50,332 nucleotides of DNA from IMG/VR virus record IMGVR_UViG_3300042090_001664, positions 1 through 50,332 of that record; one strand, 5' to 3'. The DNA comes from a virus. A program made the translations under genes and the position numbers. This document shows positions 7,847 through 16,893 of the stretch, piece by piece. The notes beneath the pieces were generated by a model, which saw only the letters and a program-made list of their open reading frames with translations, made no database searches and was not told where the DNA came from. How positions within the stretch are numbered: position 1 is the stretch's first letter; every line of letters begins with the position of its first letter.

Positions 7847-8826
7847 TGCCGAGTCCGGACGCAGCGGTTGGCCTGGTCCAGTACCCGCTCGCGCCGGGAG
7901 CGACCGACTCCGCGATCGGCGACCCGCTGCTCGAGGGGCTGGCGAGCTGGTTTCAGGTCTGGCTGAACCAGGACCTCAACCCGAAGCTCCAGAACATCAA
8001 CGGCATGACCGGCGCGATGGCCGTCACGCCGGGGAACGTCTTCTACTGGAACCCATTCGCGCGGCCGCATGCGATGTTCCTGCGCGGCAAGCAGGACGGC
8101 AAGGCGACCGCCGGACTGCCCGTCTGGGCGCCGCTCACCAACTTCCTGACCGGGACGATCGCGACGCTCGGCGCGAGCCTCGTCCTCTGCACCGAGGGCG
8201 GCGAGACCGGAGCCAGCGGCACGGCGCCGAGCCTTCAGACGAACACGCAGGTGTCGGGGGCGACGACGTGGGCGTACCTCGGACCGATCAGCGCGGGCGT
8301 CCCCAAGGTGCCGGCGCTCTTTCTCTGGCGCGACGGGTCGAAGCCGGGGAGCTTCAGCACGCTCCTCGACATCCGCGAGACCCAGGTGAAGGTCGCCTGG
8401 GTCTGGAACAGCCTGCTCTTGCCGGGGACGTGGACGGACCGCTACGGGATCTACACCCAGGTCGACGCGAGCCTCCAACGCGCGATGTCGATCGGGCATC
8501 ACCCGAACGTGCAGGCGGACTCATCGATCGCGGTGCTCCTCGGGCTCGCGAAGGACGGGATCTGGATCACGAAGAGCGAGTACCTGCTCATCGGGCCGAT
8601 CGTCTCGCCGGGCGGACCGGCGGACCAGCCGATCACGAGGGGGTTCCCGGCGGTGGTCATCACGATGACCGCGCAGGAGGGGATCCAGCTCCCGACGAAC
8701 CTGCCGAGCGAGCAGCCGGCCGACCTCCAGCTCGGGATCAACGTGGTCGACGACACCGACCCGCGCGGGCCGCTCACCGTGCTCAACGAAGTGGTGCCAG
8801 CAGGACCCTATGCCGACGACACCTAG
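7846..8826 (+). CDS. Unknown structural protein
   Basis: 326 aa, ATG overlapping the previous stop. It is a globular, beta-rich sequence with an N-terminal region (PLLEGLASWFQVWLNQDLNP), a segment TTWAYLGPISAGVP that recurs as TWAYVGPAASGVP at the end of the fibre-like protein at 28138-30102, and YGIYTQVDASLQRAMSIGHHP followed by further strands. The shared segment suggests a virion or fibre role. Its 3' end overlaps the following lipoprotein gene by 17 bases in another frame. Confidence 0.6.
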   Translation: MPSPDAAVGLVQYPLAPGATDSAIGDPLLEGLASWFQVWLNQDLNPKLQNINGMTGAMAVTPGNVFYWNPFARPHAMFLRGKQDGKATAGLPVWAPLTNFLTGTIATLGASLVLCTEGGETGASGTAPSLQTNTQVSGATTWAYLGPISAGVPKVPALFLWRDGSKPGSFSTLLDIRETQVKVAWVWNSLLLPGTWTDRYGIYTQVDASLQRAMSIGHHPNVQADSSIAVLLGLAKDGIWITKSEYLLIGPIVSPGGPADQPITRGFPAVVITMTAQEGIQLPTNLPSEQPADLQLGINVVDDTDPRGPLTVLNEVVPAGPYADDT

Positions 8827-9049
8827 CCTCCTGCTCCTCGCGATCGCGCTGGCCGGATGCGGCGCGGTCGTCGAGGACGCGCCAACCTGCGCGGACGTCT
8901 GCGCGCGCGTGGCGGAGCTCGGGTGCGCGGTGACCCCGGCGCCGCCGTCGTGCACCGACCGATGCACGGCGATCGCGTCGGCCATCCCGCTCGAGGTGAT
9001 GACCTGCATGGCGTCGGCGGCGAGCTGCTCCGACTTCGACGGCTGCTGA
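8810..9049 (+). CDS. 8-Cys lipoprotein
   Basis: 79 aa from ATG 8810, inside the end of the preceding gene. A short signal peptide ends in the lipobox LAGC (Cys17). Eight further Cys follow as PTC-x3-C ... LGC ... SC-x3-C ... TC ... SC ... C. The same pattern, including the two C-x3-C pairs and the TCMA segment, occurs in the lipoprotein at 35080-35394. Similar short Cys-rich lipoproteins are frequent in Myxococcota (recalled, not searched). It should be exported and lipid-anchored; a role in superinfection exclusion is possible but unproven. Confidence 0.7.
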   Translation: MPTTPSLLLLAIALAGCGAVVEDAPTCADVCARVAELGCAVTPAPPSCTDRCTAIASAIPLEVMTCMASAASCSDFDGC

Positions 9050-9052
9050 ACG

Positions 9053-9607
9053 ATGACCCTCGCGGCCGGCATCTATCCGAGCATCGCGGCGCTGCGCGGC
9101 GCGCCCGCGCCATTCGTGCAGACCTTCGCGCGCGTGCTCGGGGGCAAGCCCGCCGGGCTGTTTGTCTACCAGCCCGGGTCGACGAGCATCACGGACGACG
9201 GCTGGTCGACGATCATCCCGAGCAACCCGCAGAGCGGCGGCGGCGCATGGCTCATGGTTCCGGAGGATGACCGCGGGCTCGACCTCACCGCCGCCAACGG
9301 CTTCGCGACGAGCGGCGCGTACACGCTCGGGATCTACAGCGGCCCTTGGCTGGTCCTGCCTGCGGCGACCCTGACGGGCGGGCTGTCCATCACGCTCGAC
9401 CCGAACAACAAGGACGGGAACATCATCCCGCGCGGCTCGGTGATCGAGTTCACTAGGCTCGACCTCGGCGCCTACACGGTGGCCATCCTGAACGGCGGCG
9501 GCGCCGGCGGGACGCTCTGCACGCTCCCGGTGAGCACCGCCGCCTACGCCAAGCTCTGGTTCGATGGCGTCAACTGGGGCAAGCGCGACGCACACACGAT
9601 GCTCTGA
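9053..9607 (+). CDS. Unknown virion-type protein
   Basis: 184 aa from ATG 9053, three bases after the lipoprotein stop. Beta-rich, with GLFVYQPGSTSITDDGWSTI near the start and LWFDGVNWGKRDA near the end. A domain describing a 'surface plus value' beta structure of this sort is common in phage tail or fibre proteins, but no family is recognised. No signal peptide or membrane segment. Confidence 0.55.
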   Translation: MTLAAGIYPSIAALRGAPAPFVQTFARVLGGKPAGLFVYQPGSTSITDDGWSTIIPSNPQSGGGAWLMVPEDDRGLDLTAANGFATSGAYTLGIYSGPWLVLPAATLTGGLSITLDPNNKDGNIIPRGSVIEFTRLDLGAYTVAILNGGGAGGTLCTLPVSTAAYAKLWFDGVNWGKRDAHTML

Positions 9608-9616
9608 GGAGAGACC

Positions 9617-10261
9617 ATGCCGAAGTTCTTGCTCGTGTCAGCGCTCTTGATGGGGCCCGGCGGTCATCCGCACCTCGTGCTCGATGCGCACCTCGCCACA
9701 TCGGACCGGCCGCGCGTGCGGTACGTCGGAGTCCGCGCCGCGAGGCCGCGGCCCGACCCTGTGCGCGGACGTCAGGCGCCGCAGGACACGCACCGCGCCG
9801 CGCGATACGAATTGGCCGAGCAGATCGTCCTCGACCACGAGCACTACCGCTCGGCGGCGAACACGACCCTCCGGATTCACGCCGAGGTCGAAGCCATCGA
9901 CTCCGAGGCGGCGGCGGTCGCCTTCGACAAGCTCGAGCAGTCGAAGACGAAGGCCGCGCTGGTCCACCAGACCGCGCACGCGCTCGTCGGGCTCGGCCTC
10001 AAGCCCGAGGTGGCGCAGAAGAGCGCTCATCACCTGGTCTCGAGCGGGCTCGTCGCGGAGCACTCGCACGGCAAGGGGCACACGGTCTTCGTGCTGCCAA
10101 CCACGCCCGACGGGCAGGACCCGCAGCACGAGCTCGTCGGTGGGCTGAAGCAATGGCTCGCCTCGCAGGAAAAGCCCGCGGCGCCCACCGCGACGCCCGA
10201 TCCTGTCGCATCCCCCGAAGACGAAGACGACGCGGCGCCCGCTGCGGTCGAGGAGGCCTGA
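9617..10261 (+). CDS. Unknown protein before the tail sheath
   Basis: 214 aa from ATG 9617 with GGAGAG upstream. A hydrophobic start (KFLLVSALLMG) is followed by a basic stretch, a helical core (about 85-150) with many His (HQTAH, SAHHLV, EHSHGKGH), and an acidic Pro/Ala-rich tail (about 180-214). It ends three bases before the sheath start. The helical, charged nature could suit a tail terminator or assembly factor. No recognised family. Confidence 0.55.
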   Translation: MPKFLLVSALLMGPGGHPHLVLDAHLATSDRPRVRYVGVRAARPRPDPVRGRQAPQDTHRAARYELAEQIVLDHEHYRSAANTTLRIHAEVEAIDSEAAAVAFDKLEQSKTKAALVHQTAHALVGLGLKPEVAQKSAHHLVSSGLVAEHSHGKGHTVFVLPTTPDGQDPQHELVGGLKQWLASQEKPAAPTATPDPVASPEDEDDAAPAAVEEA

Positions 10262-10264
10262 TCC

Positions 10265-12580
10265 ATGGCTCAGTTCCCGCCCGTCAGCTGGCCACTTCCA
10301 TACAGCTCGAGGCTTCTCCAGCCCGCGCAGGGCTCGACCCTCGCGAACGGCACGACGTGGTCGGTCGCCATCGTCGCGAACATGCTCGCGAGCGGCACCG
10401 AGGTCGTCGAGACCGTGGGCGCGCCGATCAGGAGCCAGACGGACTGCAACACCCGGTTCGGCAACCGCAGCGAGATGGCGTGGGCCTATCGCGCGTTCCG
10501 TGCGGTCGACCCGAACACCCAGGTCACCGGGTGCGCGATGGCGCAGGCCGGCGGCTCGACGACGTCGACGAGGGCCTGGACGTTCAGCGGCAACGCGAGC
10601 GTCGGGTGCGACCTCTACATCGACTTCTGCCAGATCGGCATCCCGAACAAGAGCCGCATGGGCGTCGTCGTCGCCGCCGGCGATACGCCGTCGACGCAGG
10701 TCACGAACGCGGTCAACGCGATCAACGCGGACCCGGACTGTCCGTTCTCGGCGGCGAGCACCAGCGCGGCGACCTTCGGGTCCGAGACCTCGAACGCCGG
10801 CACCTTCCCCGTCGCGCTCGTCAACGGCGACACCCTCGTTTGCAAGATCGACGAGAACGCGAACCAGACCCTCACGATCTCGGCGACGGGCGCGACCCTC
10901 CTCGGCACCGGCGCGACCTACGCGGGCGGCGCCGGCGGCACGCTCACGCTGTCCTTCGGCGGCGTGCAGACGGTCATTACCTTCGCAGGCTCGGAGGCGA
11001 CCCAGGCGGCCTACTTCCTGAAGATCAACTCGGGCCTTCCGGGCGGCATCTCGGGCGGCGTCGCTTCGAACAGCTCGGGCCAGACGCTGCTCACCTCGAA
11101 CCAGCTCGGCAGCGGCGCGACTGGCGCGGTGGTCGCCGGCACCGCCTACATCCTGACCAGCCTCGGGATCGCCGTGGGCGCGTTTACCGCGGGCACGGGC
11201 AACGTCCCGAACGTGGCGGCGGTCACCGCGGCGCAGCTCGGCGCCCTGATGGTCTCGACCTTCACGAACGGCGCGGGCGGCAACTACACGGTCAACGCCA
11301 ACGGCGGCATGACCTGGGCCACGAACACCGCGGGCGCGACCCCGAAGGGCGTGCAGTTCACGTCGGGGAGCATCGTCGCCAAGGTGCCCGGCTGGGACAC
11401 GGCCGAGCACAACGGCGCAGCTTCGGGCGGGTCGAACTCGATCACGCTCACGACCTACCAGGGCGGCGTGCGGTCGGCCTACTGGCTCGCGAACGTGCGC
11501 TTCACCTACGACGACCCGACGAACGCGACGACCATCACCAACGGCGCGCTCACGGTCGGCGCCGGCCAGGACTCCGTGGTCAACGCGTACAACGCGCTCG
11601 ACAAGAGCGGCGCGCACACGCTCCACATCATCTCGTCGGCGGCATCTGGCACGACGGGCGGGCAGCTCTACTGCAACACCGGCAGCGTCAACTCGTCCGA
11701 TGGCGGCATCGGCCAGTACAGCGCCTACATCACCTCGAGCCTCAGCCCTCAGAACGGCAAGGGTCAGGCCTTCATCGCCGCGGTCGACGTCTACCAGTAC
11801 CCGACCACGGGCGGGTCGTCGGGCGGGTCAACCTCGTCGTCGACGGCCGCATCGGTGGCCCAGAACGCCGCGGTCAACAACGTGTTCGGGAAGATCGTCC
11901 CGTTCTCCGGGTCCGACTGGCACCCGGTCATGAACGCTGCCCACTACGGCGGGATCGTCTCCTCCGAGCGCAGCGTCTACTCGGCCTTCAACTTCCGCAG
12001 CTACACGACCGACCCGAACGCGGACACCATCTGCTCGTTCCCGGTCCCGTTCAACCTCGCGAACAAGTGGGCGCTGGCGGACGAGCTCACCCTCCTCAAC
12101 GGCGGGTGCTGCGACGTCATGTGGAACAGCTCCAACGCGGCCTTCATCCGGCGCGACATCACGAGCTACTCGTGGCTGCCGCCGGGCGGCCCGACGACGA
12201 CCTTCGACGCCCGCGCGCGCGAGGGCCACATCCCGTTCGTCATGCTCGACTTCTGGGCGGCGTTCGACGCGGCCTGCCTCGCGCAGAAGCTCAACCGCGG
12301 CAACGTCGCGGCGAACCCGAAGAGCGGCGTCAAGCCGCTCCCTGGCCAGGTCTACCCGCGCACGGTCGAGTCCCTCGCGAACACCCTGATCGGGCAGATG
12401 TGCGGCCCCTACGAGGACGGCATGCCCATCCTCGACGTGACCTACCTCGCGCAGATGCAGGCGGCGACATCGTGCGTGCTTCTGCCGCAAGGCGGATGGG
12501 CGCTCAATGTCGGCCTCCGCGCCGCACGCCACAACCTGTTCGATCAAACGGTCCTCCAGGAGACCTCGGATCCTCAGTGA
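10265..12580 (+). CDS. Contractile tail sheath protein (Mu gpL-like)
   Basis: 771 aa. Residues about 25-95 have the sheath-family pattern (WSVAIVANML, TVGAPIRSQTDCNTRFGNRSEM, AFRAVDPNTQV), and about 135-165 the AVNAINADPDCPFSA segment, like the Mu-type sheath AI...PVTA region. The C-terminus (DVTYLAQMQAAT) resembles the sheath C-domain. Longer than Mu gpL (about 495 aa), because residues about 212-309 carry an inserted beta module (GTGATYA ... TFAGSEATQAAY ... SLGIAVGAFT) shared with the Gly-rich protein at 4828. The product polymerises around the tail tube and contracts for DNA injection. It defines this phage as a myovirus. Confidence 0.8.
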   Translation: MAQFPPVSWPLPYSSRLLQPAQGSTLANGTTWSVAIVANMLASGTEVVETVGAPIRSQTDCNTRFGNRSEMAWAYRAFRAVDPNTQVTGCAMAQAGGSTTSTRAWTFSGNASVGCDLYIDFCQIGIPNKSRMGVVVAAGDTPSTQVTNAVNAINADPDCPFSAASTSAATFGSETSNAGTFPVALVNGDTLVCKIDENANQTLTISATGATLLGTGATYAGGAGGTLTLSFGGVQTVITFAGSEATQAAYFLKINSGLPGGISGGVASNSSGQTLLTSNQLGSGATGAVVAGTAYILTSLGIAVGAFTAGTGNVPNVAAVTAAQLGALMVSTFTNGAGGNYTVNANGGMTWATNTAGATPKGVQFTSGSIVAKVPGWDTAEHNGAASGGSNSITLTTYQGGVRSAYWLANVRFTYDDPTNATTITNGALTVGAGQDSVVNAYNALDKSGAHTLHIISSAASGTTGGQLYCNTGSVNSSDGGIGQYSAYITSSLSPQNGKGQAFIAAVDVYQYPTTGGSSGGSTSSSTAASVAQNAAVNNVFGKIVPFSGSDWHPVMNAAHYGGIVSSERSVYSAFNFRSYTTDPNADTICSFPVPFNLANKWALADELTLLNGGCCDVMWNSSNAAFIRRDITSYSWLPPGGPTTTFDARAREGHIPFVMLDFWAAFDAACLAQKLNRGNVAANPKSGVKPLPGQVYPRTVESLANTLIGQMCGPYEDGMPILDVTYLAQMQAATSCVLLPQGGWALNVGLRAARHNLFDQTVLQETSDPQ

Positions 12581-12584
12581 GATT

Positions 12585-12671
12585 ATGCCCAAGCAGGGCA
12601 TCGGCTACCTGAACGATGACACCGCGCTCGTCGCGGCTGCGGCCGAGTACCTGAAGAGACACCAAGACTGA
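12585..12671 (+). CDS. 28-aa ORF between sheath and tube genes
   Basis: A 28-codon frame (begins MPKQGIGYLNDD, ends YLKRHQD) starts four bases after the sheath stop and ends 34 bases before the tube start. It is alanine-rich and amphipathic in its second half. Spacing suits translational coupling to the sheath. It could be a real micro-gene or a remnant; no homologue is recognised. Confidence 0.35.
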   Translation: MPKQGIGYLNDDTALVAAAAEYLKRHQD

Positions 12672-12705
12672 CGACGCTCGCGCCATGCGAGCTGAGGAGC
12701 ATCGC

Positions 12706-13116
12706 ATGAGCGGAATCGCGGGACTCGGTGAAAACCTCTTCCTGGAGCTCTACTCCCCCGCGCAGGGCGGGGGAGGGCTCCGTGCGAACGCGGTCTCGCT
12801 CGAGACCAACCTCGACGGCAAGCGCGAGACGCTCCGGAGCATGGTGCGCGACTACATGGGTGTCGCCGGCGGGAGCACGACCCGCATGATCGACCTGACG
12901 GAGCACGTCGACTTCCAGTGGCTGAATCAGGGGTTCGACCCGGAGCTCTCGTTCCTGAACAACGAGATCCTCCAGTACCGGATCATCAAGTGGTCGAACG
13001 GGCAGCAGGCGAGTGGGCAGTGCCACATCAAGACCGGGCCGAAGATGACGACGAAGGACGGGGCGATCACCGACATCACCATCTCGCTCGAGGGTGACCC
13101 GTCGCCGTTCCAGTGA
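12706..13116 (+). CDS. Tail tube protein
   Basis: 136 aa from ATG 12706, chosen over ATG 12685 because GAGGAG lies at correct spacing before it. Position directly after the sheath, size and beta-rich content (TEHVDFQWLNQGF, LQYRIIKWSNGQQASGQCHIK, GAITDITISLEG) match the inner tube protein of Mu-like contractile tails (gpM). It would stack as hexamers inside the sheath. No signature motif exists for this family, so the call rests mainly on order and fold character. Confidence 0.65.
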   Translation: MSGIAGLGENLFLELYSPAQGGGGLRANAVSLETNLDGKRETLRSMVRDYMGVAGGSTTRMIDLTEHVDFQWLNQGFDPELSFLNNEILQYRIIKWSNGQQASGQCHIKTGPKMTTKDGAITDITISLEGDPSPFQ

Positions 13117-13124
13117 GGTAGTGC

Positions 13125-13712
13125 GTGACCGCGATCGGTCCGCCGAAGGACGTGCCGCCCGAGCGGCTGTTTCGATTTCTGATGGCGAAGGTTCCGGAGC
13201 GCGCGCTGGTCCACAGGATCGCGGGGCTGCCGGACATCGAGTTGTTCGTACGCGCCGTGCCAGGCGCCGTGTTTGAGGCGCTGCGCGACGACGCGGCTCT
13301 CCCCGATGTTCCCATGGTGGAGCTGTCTCGGACCGTCAGGTCCTGGATGGCGGCTACGCTGTGGACACGAGGAGGGCGGCTCGCCACGTCCGGCGATGAA
13401 CTCGGCCGTCTGAGCGCGAGGGTTCTCCTGGCCTTGCTGGGAGCCTGGGTTGAAGCGGTCAACCTCATCTGTCCGACGTTCGGTCGGAGTGACACGAGAG
13501 CCTGGCGAAAGGTTTTGGTGGAGGGAGCGGTCCATCCATCGAACGAGCGGGTGGCGGAGCGGTTGGCGTACTGCGGAGACCCGCTGGTTCTTCCGACCAA
13601 GATTGCTTGGGTGACCCGCCCGGAGCGCTACTGGTCGATGCCTCCCGACGAGCTGCTCGATGGCCATGTGCTGTGCTTCGAGGCCGCACGGAAAGCGATG
13701 GGCGTGAAGTGA
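13125..13712 (+). CDS. Possible tail assembly protein
   Basis: 195 aa from GTG 13125. Helical, with HRIAGLPDIELFVRAVPG, an amphipathic VLLALLGAWVEAVNL and a C-terminal YWSMPPDELLDGHVLCFEAARKA. Its stop overlaps the next start as GTGA (13709-13712). Lying between tube and tape-measure genes, the pair 13125/13709 occupies the place of the tail-assembly chaperones (lambda G/GT, Mu gp41). A slippery site producing a fusion was looked for at the junction and not found. Confidence 0.5.
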   Translation: MTAIGPPKDVPPERLFRFLMAKVPERALVHRIAGLPDIELFVRAVPGAVFEALRDDAALPDVPMVELSRTVRSWMAATLWTRGGRLATSGDELGRLSARVLLALLGAWVEAVNLICPTFGRSDTRAWRKVLVEGAVHPSNERVAERLAYCGDPLVLPTKIAWVTRPERYWSMPPDELLDGHVLCFEAARKAMGVK

Positions 13713-14404
13713 CCGAAGAGAAGCTCTCCCCGCTCGCTCAGCTGGTGAAGGACCAGCCGCGCGACTTCGAGGTCTGGCCGGTGACCGGCTTCTTCCGCGC
13801 GCCCGGCGCGGAGGTGATGAAGATCGCCATCTTCCTGCCGACTCCGGCGGATGACGATGACATCCTGTGCCTGGCTGCCCAGTACCGGGCCGACCTCGCG
13901 AAGAAGTCGGCGGCGGGCGAGCCCGACGTGCGCGCGGACGACCGGATTCGCCTGTCCGCCGAGATCATGGAGGCGCTCTGGCGTGCCTGCCACACCGTGG
14001 CCGAGGACGGTACCGTCGACATGTACGGGCACTGCTTCCCGGATCCTCGCTGGATGCGAATGACCCTTCGGTCGGACCAGTGGGGGCAGCTTTATGCGCT
14101 CTACCAGGCAACGCGCGACAAGTTCCGCGACATCCCGCCGATGACGGCGGAGCGGATCGAGGAACTCCTGCCCGCGCTTTGCGCCGGTGGCCAGACCCCA
14201 GACATTGTGCTCGCTGGGTACGACCGGAGCGAGATCATTGCCGGCTGGGTCGTGACCGCCGACATGGCCGTACGCGACCGGAAGTGCGCGGAGGCAGCTC
14301 TCCAGGAACGTGACGAGCTCGATGCGCGCGTCGCGGAGCTCGAAAAGGACCTGGCGGAGACGCGCGCCTCTGTCGCCAAAGCCCCCGAGGATCAGGGCGC
14401 CTAG
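13709..14404 (+). CDS. Possible tail assembly chaperone, helical
   Basis: 231 aa from GTG 13709, overlapping the previous stop. The same frame is open further upstream, but the GTGA overlap supports this start. Middle region IRLSAEIMEALWRACHTVAEDG and the C-terminal coiled coil (about 190-225, EAALQERDELDARVAELEKDLAE) are visible. Such proteins between tube and tape measure usually bind the tape measure during tail assembly; inferred from position. Confidence 0.5.
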   Translation: MTEEKLSPLAQLVKDQPRDFEVWPVTGFFRAPGAEVMKIAIFLPTPADDDDILCLAAQYRADLAKKSAAGEPDVRADDRIRLSAEIMEALWRACHTVAEDGTVDMYGHCFPDPRWMRMTLRSDQWGQLYALYQATRDKFRDIPPMTAERIEELLPALCAGGQTPDIVLAGYDRSEIIAGWVVTADMAVRDRKCAEAALQERDELDARVAELEKDLAETRASVAKAPEDQGA

Positions 14405-14413
14405 GTCTGAGCT

Positions 14414-14845
14414 ATGGGGGCGATCCTCTACACGTTCACCGTGTCGGGCGTGGAGGATCTCGCCGCGGCGATGCGCGCGGTCGCCGCCGAGGCTGGCGAC
14501 GAGAGCATCGTCGACGACGTCGTCTCGCAGTTCACGCCGGAGAACGTTGAGGCGGTGATGAAGGACTGCCTCGACGAGGCCACGCAGGAGGCGCTCTCGT
14601 CGGCGGCGTACAAGTCGCGCACCGGCGCGCTCGACGCGAGCACCTACGCAGACGACGCCTCGAGTTCCCAGGCGCGCACGAGCGGCGGGCAGTTCTCGAG
14701 CGGGACCGACGTCTCGGTGACCTGGGGCGCGCGCGCGGAGTACGCCAGCTACGTCGAGAAGCGTGGGTTCTCGAGGACGGTTGAGGTCGGCGACGCCGCG
14801 GTGGACAAGATCGACGCGGCGCTTGCGGCGCTCGGCGGGACGTGA
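14414..14845 (+). CDS. HK97 gp10-like tail completion protein
   Basis: 143 aa from ATG 14414. An N-terminal helical region is followed by the pattern KSRTGALDAS ... VSVTWGARAEYASYVEKRG, typical of the HK97 gp10 family (TGxL ... yAxyvExG), in which these proteins complete the head-tail interface or tail end. It lies three bases before the tape measure, somewhat later than usual in gene order. Moderately sure of the family resemblance. Confidence 0.6.
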   Translation: MGAILYTFTVSGVEDLAAAMRAVAAEAGDESIVDDVVSQFTPENVEAVMKDCLDEATQEALSSAAYKSRTGALDASTYADDASSSQARTSGGQFSSGTDVSVTWGARAEYASYVEKRGFSRTVEVGDAAVDKIDAALAALGGT

Positions 14846-14848
14846 GCC

Positions 14849-16891
14849 GTGGCCGACGTAGAGAAGGAAATCCAGTGGAAGTTCTCCCGCCTCGGGGACG
14901 ATGACGTCAGCAGCGTCATCAAGAGCCTCGGCGAGGAGGCTACGCGCGCGAACGCCAAGCGCCTGAAGGAAGAGGACGACCTCTGGAAGGCGAAAATCAA
15001 GGCGGCCGAGCAGGCGAAGAAGGTCGAGGAAAAGGCCTGGGCTGACGTCGAGAAAGCGGCCGAGAAGGCGTCGAAGGCGCTCGCCAAAGAAGCGTCTGAC
15101 ATCGCGAAGGCGCACGAGAAGGCCGCGAAGGAGACCCAGAAGGTCTGGGACAGGGCGAACAAGCAAATCCTCGACAGCTTCGCCAGCGTCGGCAAGGGCA
15201 TCGCCAACGGGCTAGGGCTGGCGACCTTCAGCAGCGTCACGTCCTTCGTGTCTGGCGCCGCGCGCGACGCGATGAAGCTCCAGGGACAATCGCGCAGGAT
15301 CGCAATCGACGCCCGCCGGCCCGGCGAGGCGATGGTCGACCCGAACGTGCTCCGCAGGGAGTTCGAGCGCACGGCCATTGCGAATCCAGGAATGAACGCC
15401 TCGGATGTCGCGTCCGGCGTCGGCGCATTCCGGCAGACGTCCGGCAATCTCGACAAGGCCCGCGAGTTCTCCGGCGTCATCGCGAAGATGAGCCAGGCGT
15501 TCGGCAAGGATGCGGAGGAGGTCGGCAAGGTCGCCGGCAAGGTGTTCCGCGAGTTCAAGCCGAAGTCGGCCGAGGAGATGGGCGACGCGCTCGCCGCGAT
15601 CAACGCGCGCGCGAAGCAGGGCGGGGTCACGTTCGAGCAGGCCGCGGGCCAGTTCACGATGGCGGCCGGGCGCATCAAGGGCGCCGGCTACAGCCTCGAG
15701 ACGCTCGGCACCAAGGGCCTGAACGCGCTGATGGTCTCAGCGGGCGAGGGCGGCGACCCGGAGAAGGCGGGGCAAGCAGTCGGCATGTTCATGTCGAAGC
15801 TCAGCCAGCAGGCCGTGAAGCTCAAGAAGAAGGGGAAGGGCGGGCTCGGGCTCGACATCTACGGCACGACGCAAGACGAGCGCGGTCAGGCCCAGATGCG
15901 CCCCATTCAGGAGATCATTGCCGACCTCGCCGGCAAGGCGCGCGACAAGTTCAAGGACAAGGGGCTCGCCGACAACGCGGCGCCGATGATGGCCGAGCTC
16001 CGGAAGATGTTCGGCGGCGGTGGGCGCGGCTCACCGTTCGCCGTCATGGAGCCCATGCTGAATGCCTTCAACAAGGCGTACGGCGCGACGAAAGGCACGG
16101 CGGCCGAGAAAACCGCGGCGGGCCAGGCGGCGGTCAAGGCGAAGTTCGAGGAGCTTTCCGCCGCGCAGGGCAACTACAAGGACGCGCTCCAGGATGCCGC
16201 CGAGGTTCAGAAGACGCTCAGCGCGCGATGGACCGCCGCCCAGGAAGTCCTGAAGGAGAAGATCGCCAACGCGATCTTGCCTGGACTCGTGACCGTCAGC
16301 GAGAAGCTCGGCAAGGGAGAGTTCGTCAACGCGCTGGACGCCCTCGGCGCGCACATCTGGAAGATGGCCCACCCCGAAGGGCCGACCAAGATGGAGGAGC
16401 TCCAGAAGGCGCAGAAGAATCTCTCCGACTGGAAAGCGACGATGGCCGGCAAGATGAACTGGACGCCGGAGGACATGAAGAAGAAGCGCGAACTCGAGCG
16501 CGCGGTCGATGTCGCCGACGCCGCCGCCATGTCCGGCAGCGTCGGTAAGACCGCCGCCGGCCCGATGGGGCGCGAGGAGTTCGTCAAGCGTTATGCGGAG
16601 CTCGGTGGCAACACCGACCTAGACAAAATCTCCGGTGAATCTGCGTACGAGCGGGCGATGGGCGGCAGCGACTTGTTCCACCCGCTCGCCACGCCGCAGA
16701 CCAACGCGCAGGAGACCCTCGTCAACGACGTGAAGGCTCAGGTCGCCGAGGACGAGGCTGCGAAGAAGCAGGCGGCAGCGGCGCTGCTCTTCGGGTCGCA
16801 TGTCGACGCCTTCGGCCGTGTCGTCGCAAACCTCGAGAGCAAGTCCGGGTCCGGCAGCGCCCTTACCGGCGCGCCAGGCCGGAGGTCCTGA
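14849..16891 (+). CDS. Tail tape measure protein
   Basis: 680 aa from GTG 14849. A long Lys/Glu/Ala coiled coil fills about 20-110, then a hydrophobic stretch (about 115-135, FASVGKGIANGLGLATFSSV) and a mainly helical region with Gly/Met-rich patches (FTMAAGRIKGAGYSLETLG; FGGGGRGSPFAVMEPM) typical of tape measures. It is the longest helical gene between tube and gpN, as in Mu (gp42). It sets tail length and is ejected with the DNA. At about 0.15 nm per residue it would predict a tail near 100 nm. Confidence 0.8.
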   Translation: MADVEKEIQWKFSRLGDDDVSSVIKSLGEEATRANAKRLKEEDDLWKAKIKAAEQAKKVEEKAWADVEKAAEKASKALAKEASDIAKAHEKAAKETQKVWDRANKQILDSFASVGKGIANGLGLATFSSVTSFVSGAARDAMKLQGQSRRIAIDARRPGEAMVDPNVLRREFERTAIANPGMNASDVASGVGAFRQTSGNLDKAREFSGVIAKMSQAFGKDAEEVGKVAGKVFREFKPKSAEEMGDALAAINARAKQGGVTFEQAAGQFTMAAGRIKGAGYSLETLGTKGLNALMVSAGEGGDPEKAGQAVGMFMSKLSQQAVKLKKKGKGGLGLDIYGTTQDERGQAQMRPIQEIIADLAGKARDKFKDKGLADNAAPMMAELRKMFGGGGRGSPFAVMEPMLNAFNKAYGATKGTAAEKTAAGQAAVKAKFEELSAAQGNYKDALQDAAEVQKTLSARWTAAQEVLKEKIANAILPGLVTVSEKLGKGEFVNALDALGAHIWKMAHPEGPTKMEELQKAQKNLSDWKATMAGKMNWTPEDMKKKRELERAVDVADAAAMSGSVGKTAAGPMGREEFVKRYAELGGNTDLDKISGESAYERAMGGSDLFHPLATPQTNAQETLVNDVKAQVAEDEAAKKQAAAALLFGSHVDAFGRVVANLESKSGSGSALTGAPGRRS

Positions 16892-16893
16892 CC

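Noticed and set aside
13700-13720. Tail-chaperone frameshift between 13125 and 13709 genes
   Set aside because: Only a GTGA overlap is present; no slippery heptamer was seen.
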